Source of the DNA: Chloroflexota bacterium
GTDB lineage: Bacteria; Chloroflexota; UBA6077; FW602-bin22; CADDYW01
Assembly: GCA_021324795.1 (NCBI GenBank)
Contig: JAJPIK010000104.1
Location: 1-64,000, forward strand
Direction: 5' to 3'
DNA length: 64,000 bases
Below the pieces are notes generated by a model. That model made no database searches. It saw only the letters and a list, made by a program, of their open reading frames with translations, and was not told the origin of the DNA. The translations under genes and the position numbers were made by a program. Shown one piece after another: positions 8,677 through 15,598 of this stretch. Position 1 is the stretch's first letter. Each line of letters starts with the position of its first letter.

Positions 8677-9348
8677 TCACGCCGTCCGCTTCTTCTTAAG
8701 ATAGGTTGTGAACCAGTCCACCGCGAGCTCGGCGACTTCTTCGAGCTTGCCCGGCTCCTCGAACAGGTGAGTCGCGCGCGGCACGATCACCAGCTTCTTC
8801 GGAGCGTGAAGCTCATTGTAGGCCTGCTCGTTGAGGGCGATGACGGGTTGGTCCCAACCACCGACAATCAGGAGAGTCGGTGCGGTGACATTAGCCAAAG
8901 CGCCATTTGCCAGATCGGGACGACCACCGCGAGAAACCACCGCGCTAATCCGGTTTCCTTCCTGGGCGGCGGCAACGAGGGCCGCGCCAGCGCCAGTGCT
9001 TGCTCCAAAGTAGCCAATTGGCAGGTCCTTCAGCACGGGCTGCTGACGCACCCAATCAGTCGCCGCGAGCAGCCGCCGGGCCAGCAGTGCGATGTCGAAG
9101 ACATATTGGCGATTCCCCGACTCGCTCTCGGTCAGCAGATCCAAGAGCAGAGTCGCGAAGCCCGCTTCTTGTAGCACTCGCGCCACGAACTGGTTACGTG
9201 GACTGAAGCGGCCACTGCCACTGCCGTGAGCAAAGATAACCACGCCAACGGCGTGGGTCGGCATGCCGAGAATACCCGGAAGCGTCACCGAATCGGCGGG
9301 AATTTCAACTTCGTGTTGGTTCCAGCCATACGGAACGTTTTGCTCCAT
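8677..9348 (-). CDS. Dienelactone hydrolase-like alpha/beta hydrolase
   Basis: A 223-residue cytoplasmic protein of the alpha/beta hydrolase fold. IFAHGSGSGRFSPRN gives the oxyanion region, GASTGAGAA the nucleophile Ser elbow, GGWDQPV the acid and RATHLFEEP the His. The closest functional class I can name is dienelactone hydrolase-related esterases; the substrate is unknown. A strong GGAGG precedes the ATG. It lies upstream of the GH5 gene and may be co-transcribed with it. Confidence 0.85.
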   Translation of the reverse strand: MEQNVPYGWNQHEVEIPADSVTLPGILGMPTHAVGVVIFAHGSGSGRFSPRNQFVARVLQEAGFATLLLDLLTESESGNRQYVFDIALLARRLLAATDWVRQQPVLKDLPIGYFGASTGAGAALVAAAQEGNRISAVVSRGGRPDLANGALANVTAPTLLIVGGWDQPVIALNEQAYNELHAPKKLVIVPRATHLFEEPGKLEEVAELAVDWFTTYLKKKRTA

Positions 9349-9397
9349 CCTGCTACCTCCGGTCAGAACGTGAGGAACGGTGACGGCACAACCTGTG

Positions 9398-9430
9398 CCC
9401 GGGGATCGGTGAACTTTTACTGATCCCGGG
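9398..9430 (+). promoter_or_regulatory. Hairpin overlapping the glycosyltransferase ribosome-binding site
   Basis: CCCGGGGATCGGT (9398-9410) pairs with ACTGATCCCGGG (9419-9430) with a single bulged G and a G-T pair. The right arm ends in the GGGAG that should bind the ribosome for the GTG start at 9438, so a folded transcript would hide it. Regulation is inferred from this geometry alone. Confidence 0.4.
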
Positions 9431-9437
9431 AGAAATT

Positions 9438-10670
9438 GTGCGAGTCATTCACGTCGTTGGTCATTTCACTCCCGCTTGCTGTGGCGTTGCGCACTATACA
9501 TCACGGCTCGTCGCCGCCCTTATCGACACCGGACTCGACGTTACCATCGTGAGTCGCTCGGGCAACTTGGCGAGTTCAGTACCATTCTACTCGCTGCCGA
9601 CGTCAGCCTGGTCGATCTCGGCGTTGCTCAGCTTACTGCGCCTGGCTCGGGGTTGGCATGTCGACTGGCTGCATCTTCAGTATGCTCCTGGCTCATTCGA
9701 CCACCGCCGACGAGTTTGTCTCTTACCTTTCCTGGCCAAGCTGATCCCCGGTGCCCCACAGATCGCGGTGACCATTCACGAGTTTGGCGGTTGGCCCTGG
9801 TCACCCCCCGCTCCACTTGCCCCGCTTGCCGAGCGTGCCCTTGCTGCTGGCGAACAAACTGGCCGGTTCGACCGCGAAACGCTCGGCTTACTTGGTGCCA
9901 GCGATCTGACCATCGTCACCAATCCAGACCATTTCGCTCAGGTGCGTGCTCGCTCGCCGCGCCTGGCTTCACGTCTTCAGATCATCCCCATCGGACCCAA
10001 TGTGTCGCCGGAGCTTGGGCTGCCCACAACCCGTGAGCAAGCGCGAGCGGCGCTTGGCATCTCGGCTGACCGTTTTGTCGCCATCTTCTTCGGATTTGTC
10101 CATCCTGTCAAAGGGATCGAGACACTGCTCCTGGCAATGCACAGTCTCCGGAAAGCTCGGCCGGACGCGCTTCTCTGGCTAGTCGGTGGGACCGAGAGCC
10201 TGGCCTTACGGGGAAGCGAAGCACAAGCCTACGAGGAGAAGATCTGCCGCATGATCGGCGAGCTCGGGCTGGCCGACGCGGTCGATCTGACCGGTTTCTT
10301 GGCCGACCACGAAGTGGCAATGCGGCTGCGCGCTGCGGATCTCGCGGTCCTTCCGTTTAACCGGGGTGCGACACTGAAAAGCGGCACCCTGATCACCTGC
10401 CTCGGTTTTGGCCTGCCGGTATTGACGACAGCGGGGGGGGACCTCGGCGACCTGCGCCACGCCGAGAGTACCTGGCTGGTACCGCCCCGGGATTCAAATG
10501 CACTCGCCAAGGCCATGTACCAACTCGCCAGCGTTGAGGAGGTCCGGCAGCGAATCGCGGCCGCTGGTCAGACAATCGGCGCTCGCTACCGCTGGCCAAT
10601 GATTGCCCAGCAGCACCGAGAGCTGTACGAAGCCACCAATCGCCCGGTAGCTGTCGTTACTGACGGATGA
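9438..10670 (+). CDS. Glycosyltransferase family 4 protein
   Basis: A 410-residue GT-B-type transferase. The N-terminal half begins MRVIHVVGHFTPACCGVAHY (GT4-like acceptor domain). The donor half has FFGFVHPVKGIETLL, LWLVGG, VDLTGFLADHEVAMRLRAADL and a late glycine-rich GLPVLTTAGGDLGDL segment typical of nucleotide-sugar binding in GT4. It should transfer a sugar from a nucleotide donor to a glycan, lipid or small molecule; the acceptor cannot be told. The start is GTG with GGGAG at 9428. Its 3' end overlaps the convergent NHL gene by 14 bases. Confidence 0.88.
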   Translation: MRVIHVVGHFTPACCGVAHYTSRLVAALIDTGLDVTIVSRSGNLASSVPFYSLPTSAWSISALLSLLRLARGWHVDWLHLQYAPGSFDHRRRVCLLPFLAKLIPGAPQIAVTIHEFGGWPWSPPAPLAPLAERALAAGEQTGRFDRETLGLLGASDLTIVTNPDHFAQVRARSPRLASRLQIIPIGPNVSPELGLPTTREQARAALGISADRFVAIFFGFVHPVKGIETLLLAMHSLRKARPDALLWLVGGTESLALRGSEAQAYEEKICRMIGELGLADAVDLTGFLADHEVAMRLRAADLAVLPFNRGATLKSGTLITCLGFGLPVLTTAGGDLGDLRHAESTWLVPPRDSNALAKAMYQLASVEEVRQRIAAAGQTIGARYRWPMIAQQHRELYEATNRPVAVVTDG

Positions 10671-11523
10671 ACTTGGTCAGCTTGTTCTCGACGATCACTT
10701 CGCCCACGTATATATCGCCGCGCGAATCGACCCAGATACTATGCGGCGAGTTGGTGAATTGGTCGGGCGCTGGCCCTTGCGAGCCCCAGCGGGCGAGCAC
10801 CTCGGCGTCGAGCGTCATGATCGTGATCTGCTGGCGTCCTTCACAGAGATAAATGATGTCGTCTTTAATGTAGACCTGCTGCGGTGACTTGAGATCGCTC
10901 CACTCGCCCAGGTAGTTTCCGTCGCGGTCGAAGTGCTGAATTCGCTTGTTCTCCCGGTCACAGACGAGGACACGGTTACGTGGATCGACCCAGACGTCGT
11001 GCGGTAGGGCAAATTGGCCCGGGCCAGTGCCTTTGCTGCCCCAGGAGTTCTTGAGCTGACCGTCGGCGCCGAAGCGATGCACACGGAACTGGCCATAGCC
11101 ATCGGAGACGAACATCTCGCCGTCGGAGGTGACGAAAGCGTGGGTTGGCTGGTTGAAAGGCTGATCTGGCGCACCCGGCTCGTTAGCCGTCCCCCAGCCT
11201 TGAAGGAAGCGCCCATCGCATGTCCAACGGGTCACCATCTGAGTATCGCGGTCAGTCAGGTACAACTCGTCGCTTGGGGTGATGAAAATGCCATGCGGAT
11301 GCTTGAAATAGCCCAGCCCCCACTCTCTCAGGAGGTTGCCATCGCGATCGAGGACGATCATCCGTGGGTTAGGGACGCGATTGAAGACGTAGACGTGATC
11401 CTGAGAATCACACGCAACGCCGGAGACCGTCCCGAAAGCGGGCACACCACCTGCCCGGCGTCCCCATTGCTTGTCGACAACATAACGGAATTCCCCGGCT
11501 CCAACGATCGTTCGCGTTTCCAT
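10657..11523 (-). CDS. NHL-repeat six-bladed beta-propeller protein
   Basis: A 288-residue protein built of NHL-type repeats: repeated blocks such as FKHPHGIFITPSDELYLTD, FALPHDVWVDPRNRVLVCD and FTNSPHSIWVDSRGDIYVGE define the blades of a propeller that fills the protein. Relatives are often annotated as peptidylglycine alpha-hydroxylating monooxygenase-like, but copper-site domains are absent, so I make no enzyme claim. There is no signal peptide. The ATG at 11523 is preferred because GGGAG lies 6 bases before it; an in-frame GTG at 11529 also exists. It lies 11 bases after the DUF1185 gene and is probably co-transcribed with it. Confidence 0.82.
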   Translation of the reverse strand: METRTIVGAGEFRYVVDKQWGRRAGGVPAFGTVSGVACDSQDHVYVFNRVPNPRMIVLDRDGNLLREWGLGYFKHPHGIFITPSDELYLTDRDTQMVTRWTCDGRFLQGWGTANEPGAPDQPFNQPTHAFVTSDGEMFVSDGYGQFRVHRFGADGQLKNSWGSKGTGPGQFALPHDVWVDPRNRVLVCDRENKRIQHFDRDGNYLGEWSDLKSPQQVYIKDDIIYLCEGRQQITIMTLDAEVLARWGSQGPAPDQFTNSPHSIWVDSRGDIYVGEVIVENKLTKFIRQ

Positions 11524-11534
11524 GGTCACTCCCT

Positions 11535-12050
11535 TTACGGGTTACTGCCACTACCGACGACAAGCGCGACGAGGATCTCGTCATCACGAGGTGATCCGGG
11601 AACGCGCAGCTCAAAAACGCCCGCTTCCTTGCCGCTGCTTGCGCCGTCGATGCGCTGCAAGTTGATCTCGATTGTCGTGTTCGCCGGTCCCAGCCTCTTG
11701 ACGCTCTGGATCGGAGCAGTACCGATGTCGAGTGTCTCACGAATGGCGGCGGCAAACTTTGGATAGAGCAGAGCTTGACCGTGCTCGGGCTCGCCATCGC
11801 GTCCCACGATGACCCCTTTACCAATACTGACTAGGCGCCCGCGATCGAGATACTCGAGGGCCCGCTTCGCCAAGAATCGCCCCAGGTCTTCGCCGTCGTG
11901 GACAAGTTCGTCAAGATTCTCGTCGTCGCGGCCGACCAATGGATTACGGATCACCGCGACGAGCGCAACGCGCCGAGCCGGCTGCGGAAGCGCCTTCCCC
12001 CCTTCGATTAGCGTATCCTCGATCAGGGTAACTGTCTTTCGAATGTCCAT
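11535..12050 (-). CDS. DUF1185 (amino acid synthesis) family protein
   Basis: The 171-residue protein matches the AA_synth/DUF1185 family by its N-terminus (IRKTVTLIEDTLIEGGKAL), the AVIRNPLVGR segment and the GKGVIVGRDGEPEHGQALL segment, which spans a compact single domain. Family members are described as linked to amino acid synthesis, but the reaction is not known. It is the first gene of a two-gene minus-strand unit with the NHL propeller and has its own good promoter. No strong SD precedes the ATG. Confidence 0.8.
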   Translation of the reverse strand: MDIRKTVTLIEDTLIEGGKALPQPARRVALVAVIRNPLVGRDDENLDELVHDGEDLGRFLAKRALEYLDRGRLVSIGKGVIVGRDGEPEHGQALLYPKFAAAIRETLDIGTAPIQSVKRLGPANTTIEINLQRIDGASSGKEAGVFELRVPGSPRDDEILVALVVGSGSNP

Positions 12051-12100
12051 CTGAGATGCGACTTCCCCACTTTATTTCTGATGTTGCGTGCACTGTCGTA

Positions 12101-12129
12101 ACTATATGAACGCCCCTCTGCCGTGTCAA
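12101..12129 (-). promoter_or_regulatory. Promoter of the DUF1185-NHL unit
   Basis: TTGACA (12124-12129), a 17-base spacer and TATAGT (12101-12106) on the minus strand. The predicted start is near 12094, giving a leader of about 44 bases. Confidence 0.78.
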
Positions 12130-12205
12130 GGTCCACAAAACCTCGGGGCTCGTGTAGAATTAGCGTTGACTTGTATAGTCTCCACGTAGAATAAAGAGGG
12201 CAACC

Positions 12206-12895
12206 GTGAGCTCCCGCAAGAAGCCAAAGCGCTCGGCCTCGGTCAACGGCAAGGCATCGCTGCCGACGAATGGTATCATCCTGACCGCGCCGGTCAAGGC
12301 GCGATCAGTTTCATCGTCTTCGCCCCGTCAGCAGCGGAAAGCATTTCTGTTGACACTCGCCGCGGTCTTGTTCGCCTTGAGCGGTATCATCATGGTAACA
12401 GCCGTGCGGACGGATATCGGTTCGCTGTTACCGTGGGCTACCCCCCCGCCAGCCCCCTACGTCGACGGGATACCTTGCCAGACCGACGGGGTGCGCCCGT
12501 TTCACATCCAAGCCCATCTGACGATTCTCGATAACGGCCAGCCGGTGACCATACCGGCCAACGTTGGAATTGTCACCAGACCAGCGAAAGGCGGAAACGG
12601 CTCAGCGGTTATGACCGTCTGTCAATACTGGCTCAACACGCGGGACGACACTGGCGTCATCAACGCCGAAGCACCAATCGAGCGTACTTTCAATCTCGGT
12701 CAATTCTTTGACATTTGGCATCAGCCCCTTACCTCGACGAACGTCGCCGGCCATCTCGGGACGGTGACCACGTTCGTCGACCAGAAGCCCTATATCGGCG
12801 ACCCACGAGCGATTGACTTGACCGACCACCTGAACGTCACGTTGGAAGTCGGTCAGGCAGTTCCACCACCAGCGAATTATAACTTTGGGAGCTAA
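12206..12895 (+). CDS. Membrane-anchored protein of an uncharacterised family
   Basis: A 229-residue protein with a basic, Ser/Lys-rich N-terminus, one membrane segment at about 49-68 and an extracytoplasmic domain. That domain has two cysteines (IPCQTDG and TVCQYWLNTRD) about 45 residues apart that could form a disulfide, plus IQAHLTILDNGQPVTIPANVGI and FNLGQFFDIWHQPL. I have seen this pattern in unnamed actinobacterial and archaeal proteins, without a known function. The start is GTG with AGAGGG 5 bases upstream. It is divergent from the DUF1185 unit and convergent with the XRE gene. Confidence 0.72.
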   Translation: MSSRKKPKRSASVNGKASLPTNGIILTAPVKARSVSSSSPRQQRKAFLLTLAAVLFALSGIIMVTAVRTDIGSLLPWATPPPAPYVDGIPCQTDGVRPFHIQAHLTILDNGQPVTIPANVGIVTRPAKGGNGSAVMTVCQYWLNTRDDTGVINAEAPIERTFNLGQFFDIWHQPLTSTNVAGHLGTVTTFVDQKPYIGDPRAIDLTDHLNVTLEVGQAVPPPANYNFGS

Positions 12896-12902
12896 GTGGA
12901 CT

Positions 12903-13190
12903 TTAGACCGTGTTGCTCGGAGCTCCACCCTTGGATATTGGAGAATTCGTAGAAGATAAGACCTTCCCTGGTCTCGGTTTGAGGACAAAGCGAACTTCGT
13001 TTATCGTCGTACCGAGCGCGTCAGCCAGACTCGCGGCAATTGCTTCGCTCGGCACGGACAGGCCATGCAGCCAGCGGTAAACAGTAAGGGTGGGAACGGC
13101 GATCTGTCGTGCCAGCGTGGGGCCGGATAAGCCACGCAAAGCGATGCGATCACGAAGCCAGGCGTCGAATGAAACCTCAGTCATCTCCAT
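12903..13190 (-). CDS. Small XRE-type DNA-binding regulator
   Basis: A 95-residue protein. Residues 8-65 form a helix-turn-helix of the Cro/C1 type (SGPTLARQIAVPTLTVYRWLHGLSVPSEAIAASLADAL). The remaining tail is short, so it is probably a dimeric repressor with no effector domain. AGGAG sits 7 bases before the ATG. A 7-bp inverted repeat just upstream (13201-13238) would be a natural autoregulatory site. Its targets are unknown; the nearest downstream unit on the same strand belongs to other genes. Confidence 0.78.
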   Translation of the reverse strand: MEMTEVSFDAWLRDRIALRGLSGPTLARQIAVPTLTVYRWLHGLSVPSEAIAASLADALGTTINEVRFVLKPRPGKVLSSTNSPISKGGAPSNTV

Positions 13191-13200
13191 CCGGAGTCTC

Positions 13201-13238
13201 CTATGAGTAGTGTCCGTCGGCTTTACTTGCTCTCATAG
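13201..13238. promoter_or_regulatory. Inverted repeat before the XRE gene
   Basis: CTATGAG (13201-13207) and CTCATAG (13232-13238) form a 7-bp inverted repeat spaced by 24 bases. The proximal arm starts 11 bases upstream of the XRE start codon and overlaps the gene's SD. It is a candidate operator only. Confidence 0.35.
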
Positions 13239-13294
13239 TACCGCCCGGAGGGACGACTAAGGATTAACAGAAAATAGAATTTTCGTAAAGTTGT

Positions 13295-13492
13295 TTAGTG
13301 TCCTTGCGGATCGGGCATGCGTGTCGCGATGGCAGTCGCTCCGAGCAGAAAGACGAGCGCAATCCCGAGCGCGACGAAGGGCGTGACCTCATGGTTGTTC
13401 ACCGAAAGCAGGATGCGGGAGATGCCGTAGATAATGATAAATGCCACGACGATCGCCGTGATCGGAATCAGCAGAGGCCAAATGTGTCGCAT
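13295..13492 (-). CDS. Small membrane protein at the end of the cta operon
   Basis: 65 residues with two predicted membrane helices (about 5-28 and 38-57) joined by a short polar loop (SVNNHEVTPF). A strong GAAGGAG stands 12 bases before the ATG. It is the last gene of the minus-strand oxidase cluster, 35 bases after ctaG, so an oxidase assembly or accessory role is likely from context only. No family is recognised. Confidence 0.72.
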   Translation of the reverse strand: MRHIWPLLIPITAIVVAFIIIYGISRILLSVNNHEVTPFVALGIALVFLLGATAIATRMPDPQGH

Positions 13493-13527
13493 GAGTAGTC
13501 TTTCTCCTTCTCTGAGTTAGCGGTGAC

Positions 13528-14358
13528 CTAACGATGATTCAGCGCCCGATCATCCGCCACTTTTTCTTCTTCGTGTTCTTCGTGGTTAAACCATTGGAAG
13601 AACCGAATCGTCACCAGGATCCACAGGAACAAGGTTCCGAGTAATTTCATCAGCAGCCCGGCCACTTGCTGATCGACAAGTGGGGTCATCCCGAAGAGTT
13701 TGGGAGTTTCGCTATAGACCGGGTAGATCACCACACTCGAGAACGTGATGAAGGCTCCGATGATCGCCGGTACCAACGACTGAATGAACAGGTAGAGCAT
13801 CTGCCCCGGATACGACATGCGTGGCACTTCCTCGATTGGACTAAAGACCGGCCACCAGGCAATGATTCCAACGGCGAGAAAGCTCAAATGTTCCATCGCA
13901 TGTACAGTGCTATCAATGAGCGTATAATCCCAAAATTCTGGGAGGTGCCAGAGGGTCAAAACGGCGTTGAACAGAATGATCGCGACAATCGGATTAGTCA
14001 AGAATCGCAACGCCTTAACCACGAACGGATATTGGAGCACTGGCTTCAGCGCCCACCCTGGGATGCCTAACAGAAGCAAGGGCGGAATGAGGTACAGCAA
14101 AAACATGTGCTGGAGCATGTGAACGCCGAAAGAATACAGGGAGTAGTAGTCCAAAGGGGACAGAAGGGATACGATCAGCAGCAAGGTTGCGACACTAAAG
14201 GAGATGATCTCGCGACGAGCGATGATGTGCTCATCCCAGAGCGAACGCGGCCGGAATCGCGCTAATGCAATCACATACGCCGCCACGACCATCGCCAAGG
14301 CCACGATGATGCTTGGCTCCCACGTCCAATAACCGAGTGACGACCACGTCAATGTCAT
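13528..14358 (-). CDS. ctaG: CtaG-type cytochrome c oxidase assembly protein
   Basis: The 276-residue protein belongs to the caa3_CtaG membrane family (the Bacillus type, unrelated to Cox11), needed for caa3 oxidase assembly, probably around copper insertion. About seven membrane helices are visible, with conserved His-rich segments FGVHMLQHMFLLYLIPP and HAMEHLSFLAVGI and NAVLTLWHLPEF. The frame can begin at a TTG at 14394, but the ATG at 14358 follows a purine-rich GGGACGGAAG stretch and fits the family better. It lies downstream of ctaF and upstream of the small membrane gene. Confidence 0.9.
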   Translation of the reverse strand: MTLTWSSLGYWTWEPSIIVALAMVVAAYVIALARFRPRSLWDEHIIARREIISFSVATLLLIVSLLSPLDYYSLYSFGVHMLQHMFLLYLIPPLLLLGIPGWALKPVLQYPFVVKALRFLTNPIVAIILFNAVLTLWHLPEFWDYTLIDSTVHAMEHLSFLAVGIIAWWPVFSPIEEVPRMSYPGQMLYLFIQSLVPAIIGAFITFSSVVIYPVYSETPKLFGMTPLVDQQVAGLLMKLLGTLFLWILVTIRFFQWFNHEEHEEEKVADDRALNHR

Positions 14359-14507
14359 CGTCGCTTCCGTCCCTTTACCGACGAATGTCGCCAAACCCCC
14401 AAACCGGAGACCGCCGGCAACCGAGATGACTCCCCCACTCGAAGACCGGCGATCCAGCCACCTATCACCTCTCGCGCAGGCCGTGACCAGCGCACCAAGA
14501 GTTCCTA

Positions 14508-14855
14508 CTAGACCCCGAGCAAAACCCGGTGGAACAAACTGAGAACCGCCATCATGACTGCGAAGGCAAGGACGAGCGGGCCGGAAAAGAACATCGAGAA
14601 CAGGCGATTATCAAACTTCAGGTGCATATAGAACATGGCAACCAGGCTGAACTTGGTGGCCGAGAGCACCAGGAGGATCGGCACGATCAACGGTCGGACC
14701 GCCTCCTGGTAGTAAACCATAACCTCGGCGCCGGTGATAATCGCCAAGACCACGGCTATCTGCACGTACTCCCAGGTTCGTGGGTGGCCGTGCTCTTTGA
14801 CTTGTGCTTGCGCTCGTTGATGCCCGTGTTCGCTAACAGCATTCGTCTGCGACAT
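14508..14855 (-). CDS. ctaF: Cytochrome c oxidase subunit IV
   Basis: 115 residues: a His/Gln-rich soluble N-terminus, then three membrane helices including VPILLVLSATKFSLVAMFYMHLKFD, the hallmark segment of prokaryotic COX4. It is a structural subunit of the caa3 oxidase. The ATG at 14855 is preferred over an in-frame GTG at 14864. The order E-F-G matches Bacillus-type cta operons. Confidence 0.9.
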   Translation of the reverse strand: MSQTNAVSEHGHQRAQAQVKEHGHPRTWEYVQIAVVLAIITGAEVMVYYQEAVRPLIVPILLVLSATKFSLVAMFYMHLKFDNRLFSMFFSGPLVLAFAVMMAVLSLFHRVLLGV

Positions 14856-14898
14856 CTCTCTCACCCATCCGCTTTGCGGTAACTCGCTTTGCAGTGAT

Positions 14899-15528
14899 TT
14901 AGTAGGGGAGCAGGTACACGACAGTGAAGATCACGATCCAGACCACGTCGACGAAGTGCCAATAGAGACCGGCGATCTCGATTCCGAGAGTTTCCCCTTC
15001 TTTAATGCCACCACGCAGCGAGTTCAGGACCAGCGAGAGTAAGATAATCACCCCCACTGTCACGTGGGCGCCGTGAAAGCCGGTCAGCACGAAGAAGGTC
15101 GTGCCAAATAAGTTCTTGGAAAGCGATAATCCGTGATTAACGAAAGAGGTAAACTCGTACACCTGACCACCCAGGAACACCGTGCCGAGTAGAGCGGTCG
15201 TGGTCAGCCAAAGACGCATCTGTCCCGAATTGCGGCGTTGCCCCGCCGCGAGCGCGAGCACCATGGTCAAGCTGCTCATCAGAAGAACGAACGAGCTTAC
15301 CGAGGTGTACGGGATGTCAAAGGTATCGCTCGGGAAAGGTCCCACCAGACTCCGATCCCGGTAAACCAAGTAGGTCGAGATCAAGGAGCCAAAGAACAGA
15401 CACTCAGACCCGAGGAAGATCCACATGAGAACCTTCCGATGGTTGAGACCGGTTGTCGTTTCATGCTCGTGGGCCCCAAGATGACCGGCCAGGGATGCTT
15501 CGGCCACACTCTCCTCCGTAGCTTCCAA
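14899..15528 (-). CDS. ctaE: Cytochrome c oxidase subunit III
   Basis: The 209-residue membrane protein has the subunit III landmarks: HRKVLMWIFLGSECLFFGSL at the first helix, FFVLTGFHGAHVTVGV, and the C-terminal GLYWHFVDVVWIVIFTVVYL. It is the core subunit supporting proton-pumping by subunit I. An in-frame stop lies one codon before the proposed TTG at 15528, so the start must lie at or below 15528. There is no good SD for the TTG, and a GTG about seven codons later follows GGAGGAG at too short a distance. The exact N-terminus is uncertain. Confidence 0.9.
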   Translation of the reverse strand: MEATEESVAEASLAGHLGAHEHETTTGLNHRKVLMWIFLGSECLFFGSLISTYLVYRDRSLVGPFPSDTFDIPYTSVSSFVLLMSSLTMVLALAAGQRRNSGQMRLWLTTTALLGTVFLGGQVYEFTSFVNHGLSLSKNLFGTTFFVLTGFHGAHVTVGVIILLSLVLNSLRGGIKEGETLGIEIAGLYWHFVDVVWIVIFTVVYLLPY

Positions 15529-15547
15529 TAGTCATAGCGGCGGATGA

Positions 15548-15582
15548 GAAGCGTGGGATTCTTTTGGTGATCCCAACGCTTC
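15548..15582 (-). terminator. Hairpin between ctaD and ctaE
   Basis: GAAGCGTGGGAT (15548-15559) pairs with ATCCCAACGCTTC (15570-15582), leaving one bulged base. It starts 17 bases after the ctaD stop and has no T tract. It may act as a partial terminator or an mRNA stabiliser that sets the ratio of subunit I to III. Confidence 0.45.
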
Positions 15583-15598
15583 CCGTCGCAACAATTCT

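Noticed and set aside
12166..12192. Promoter-like TTGACT and TAGAAT before the 12206 gene
   Set aside because: The spacer is 15 bases, and the start would fall almost on the ribosome site, so it was not listed.
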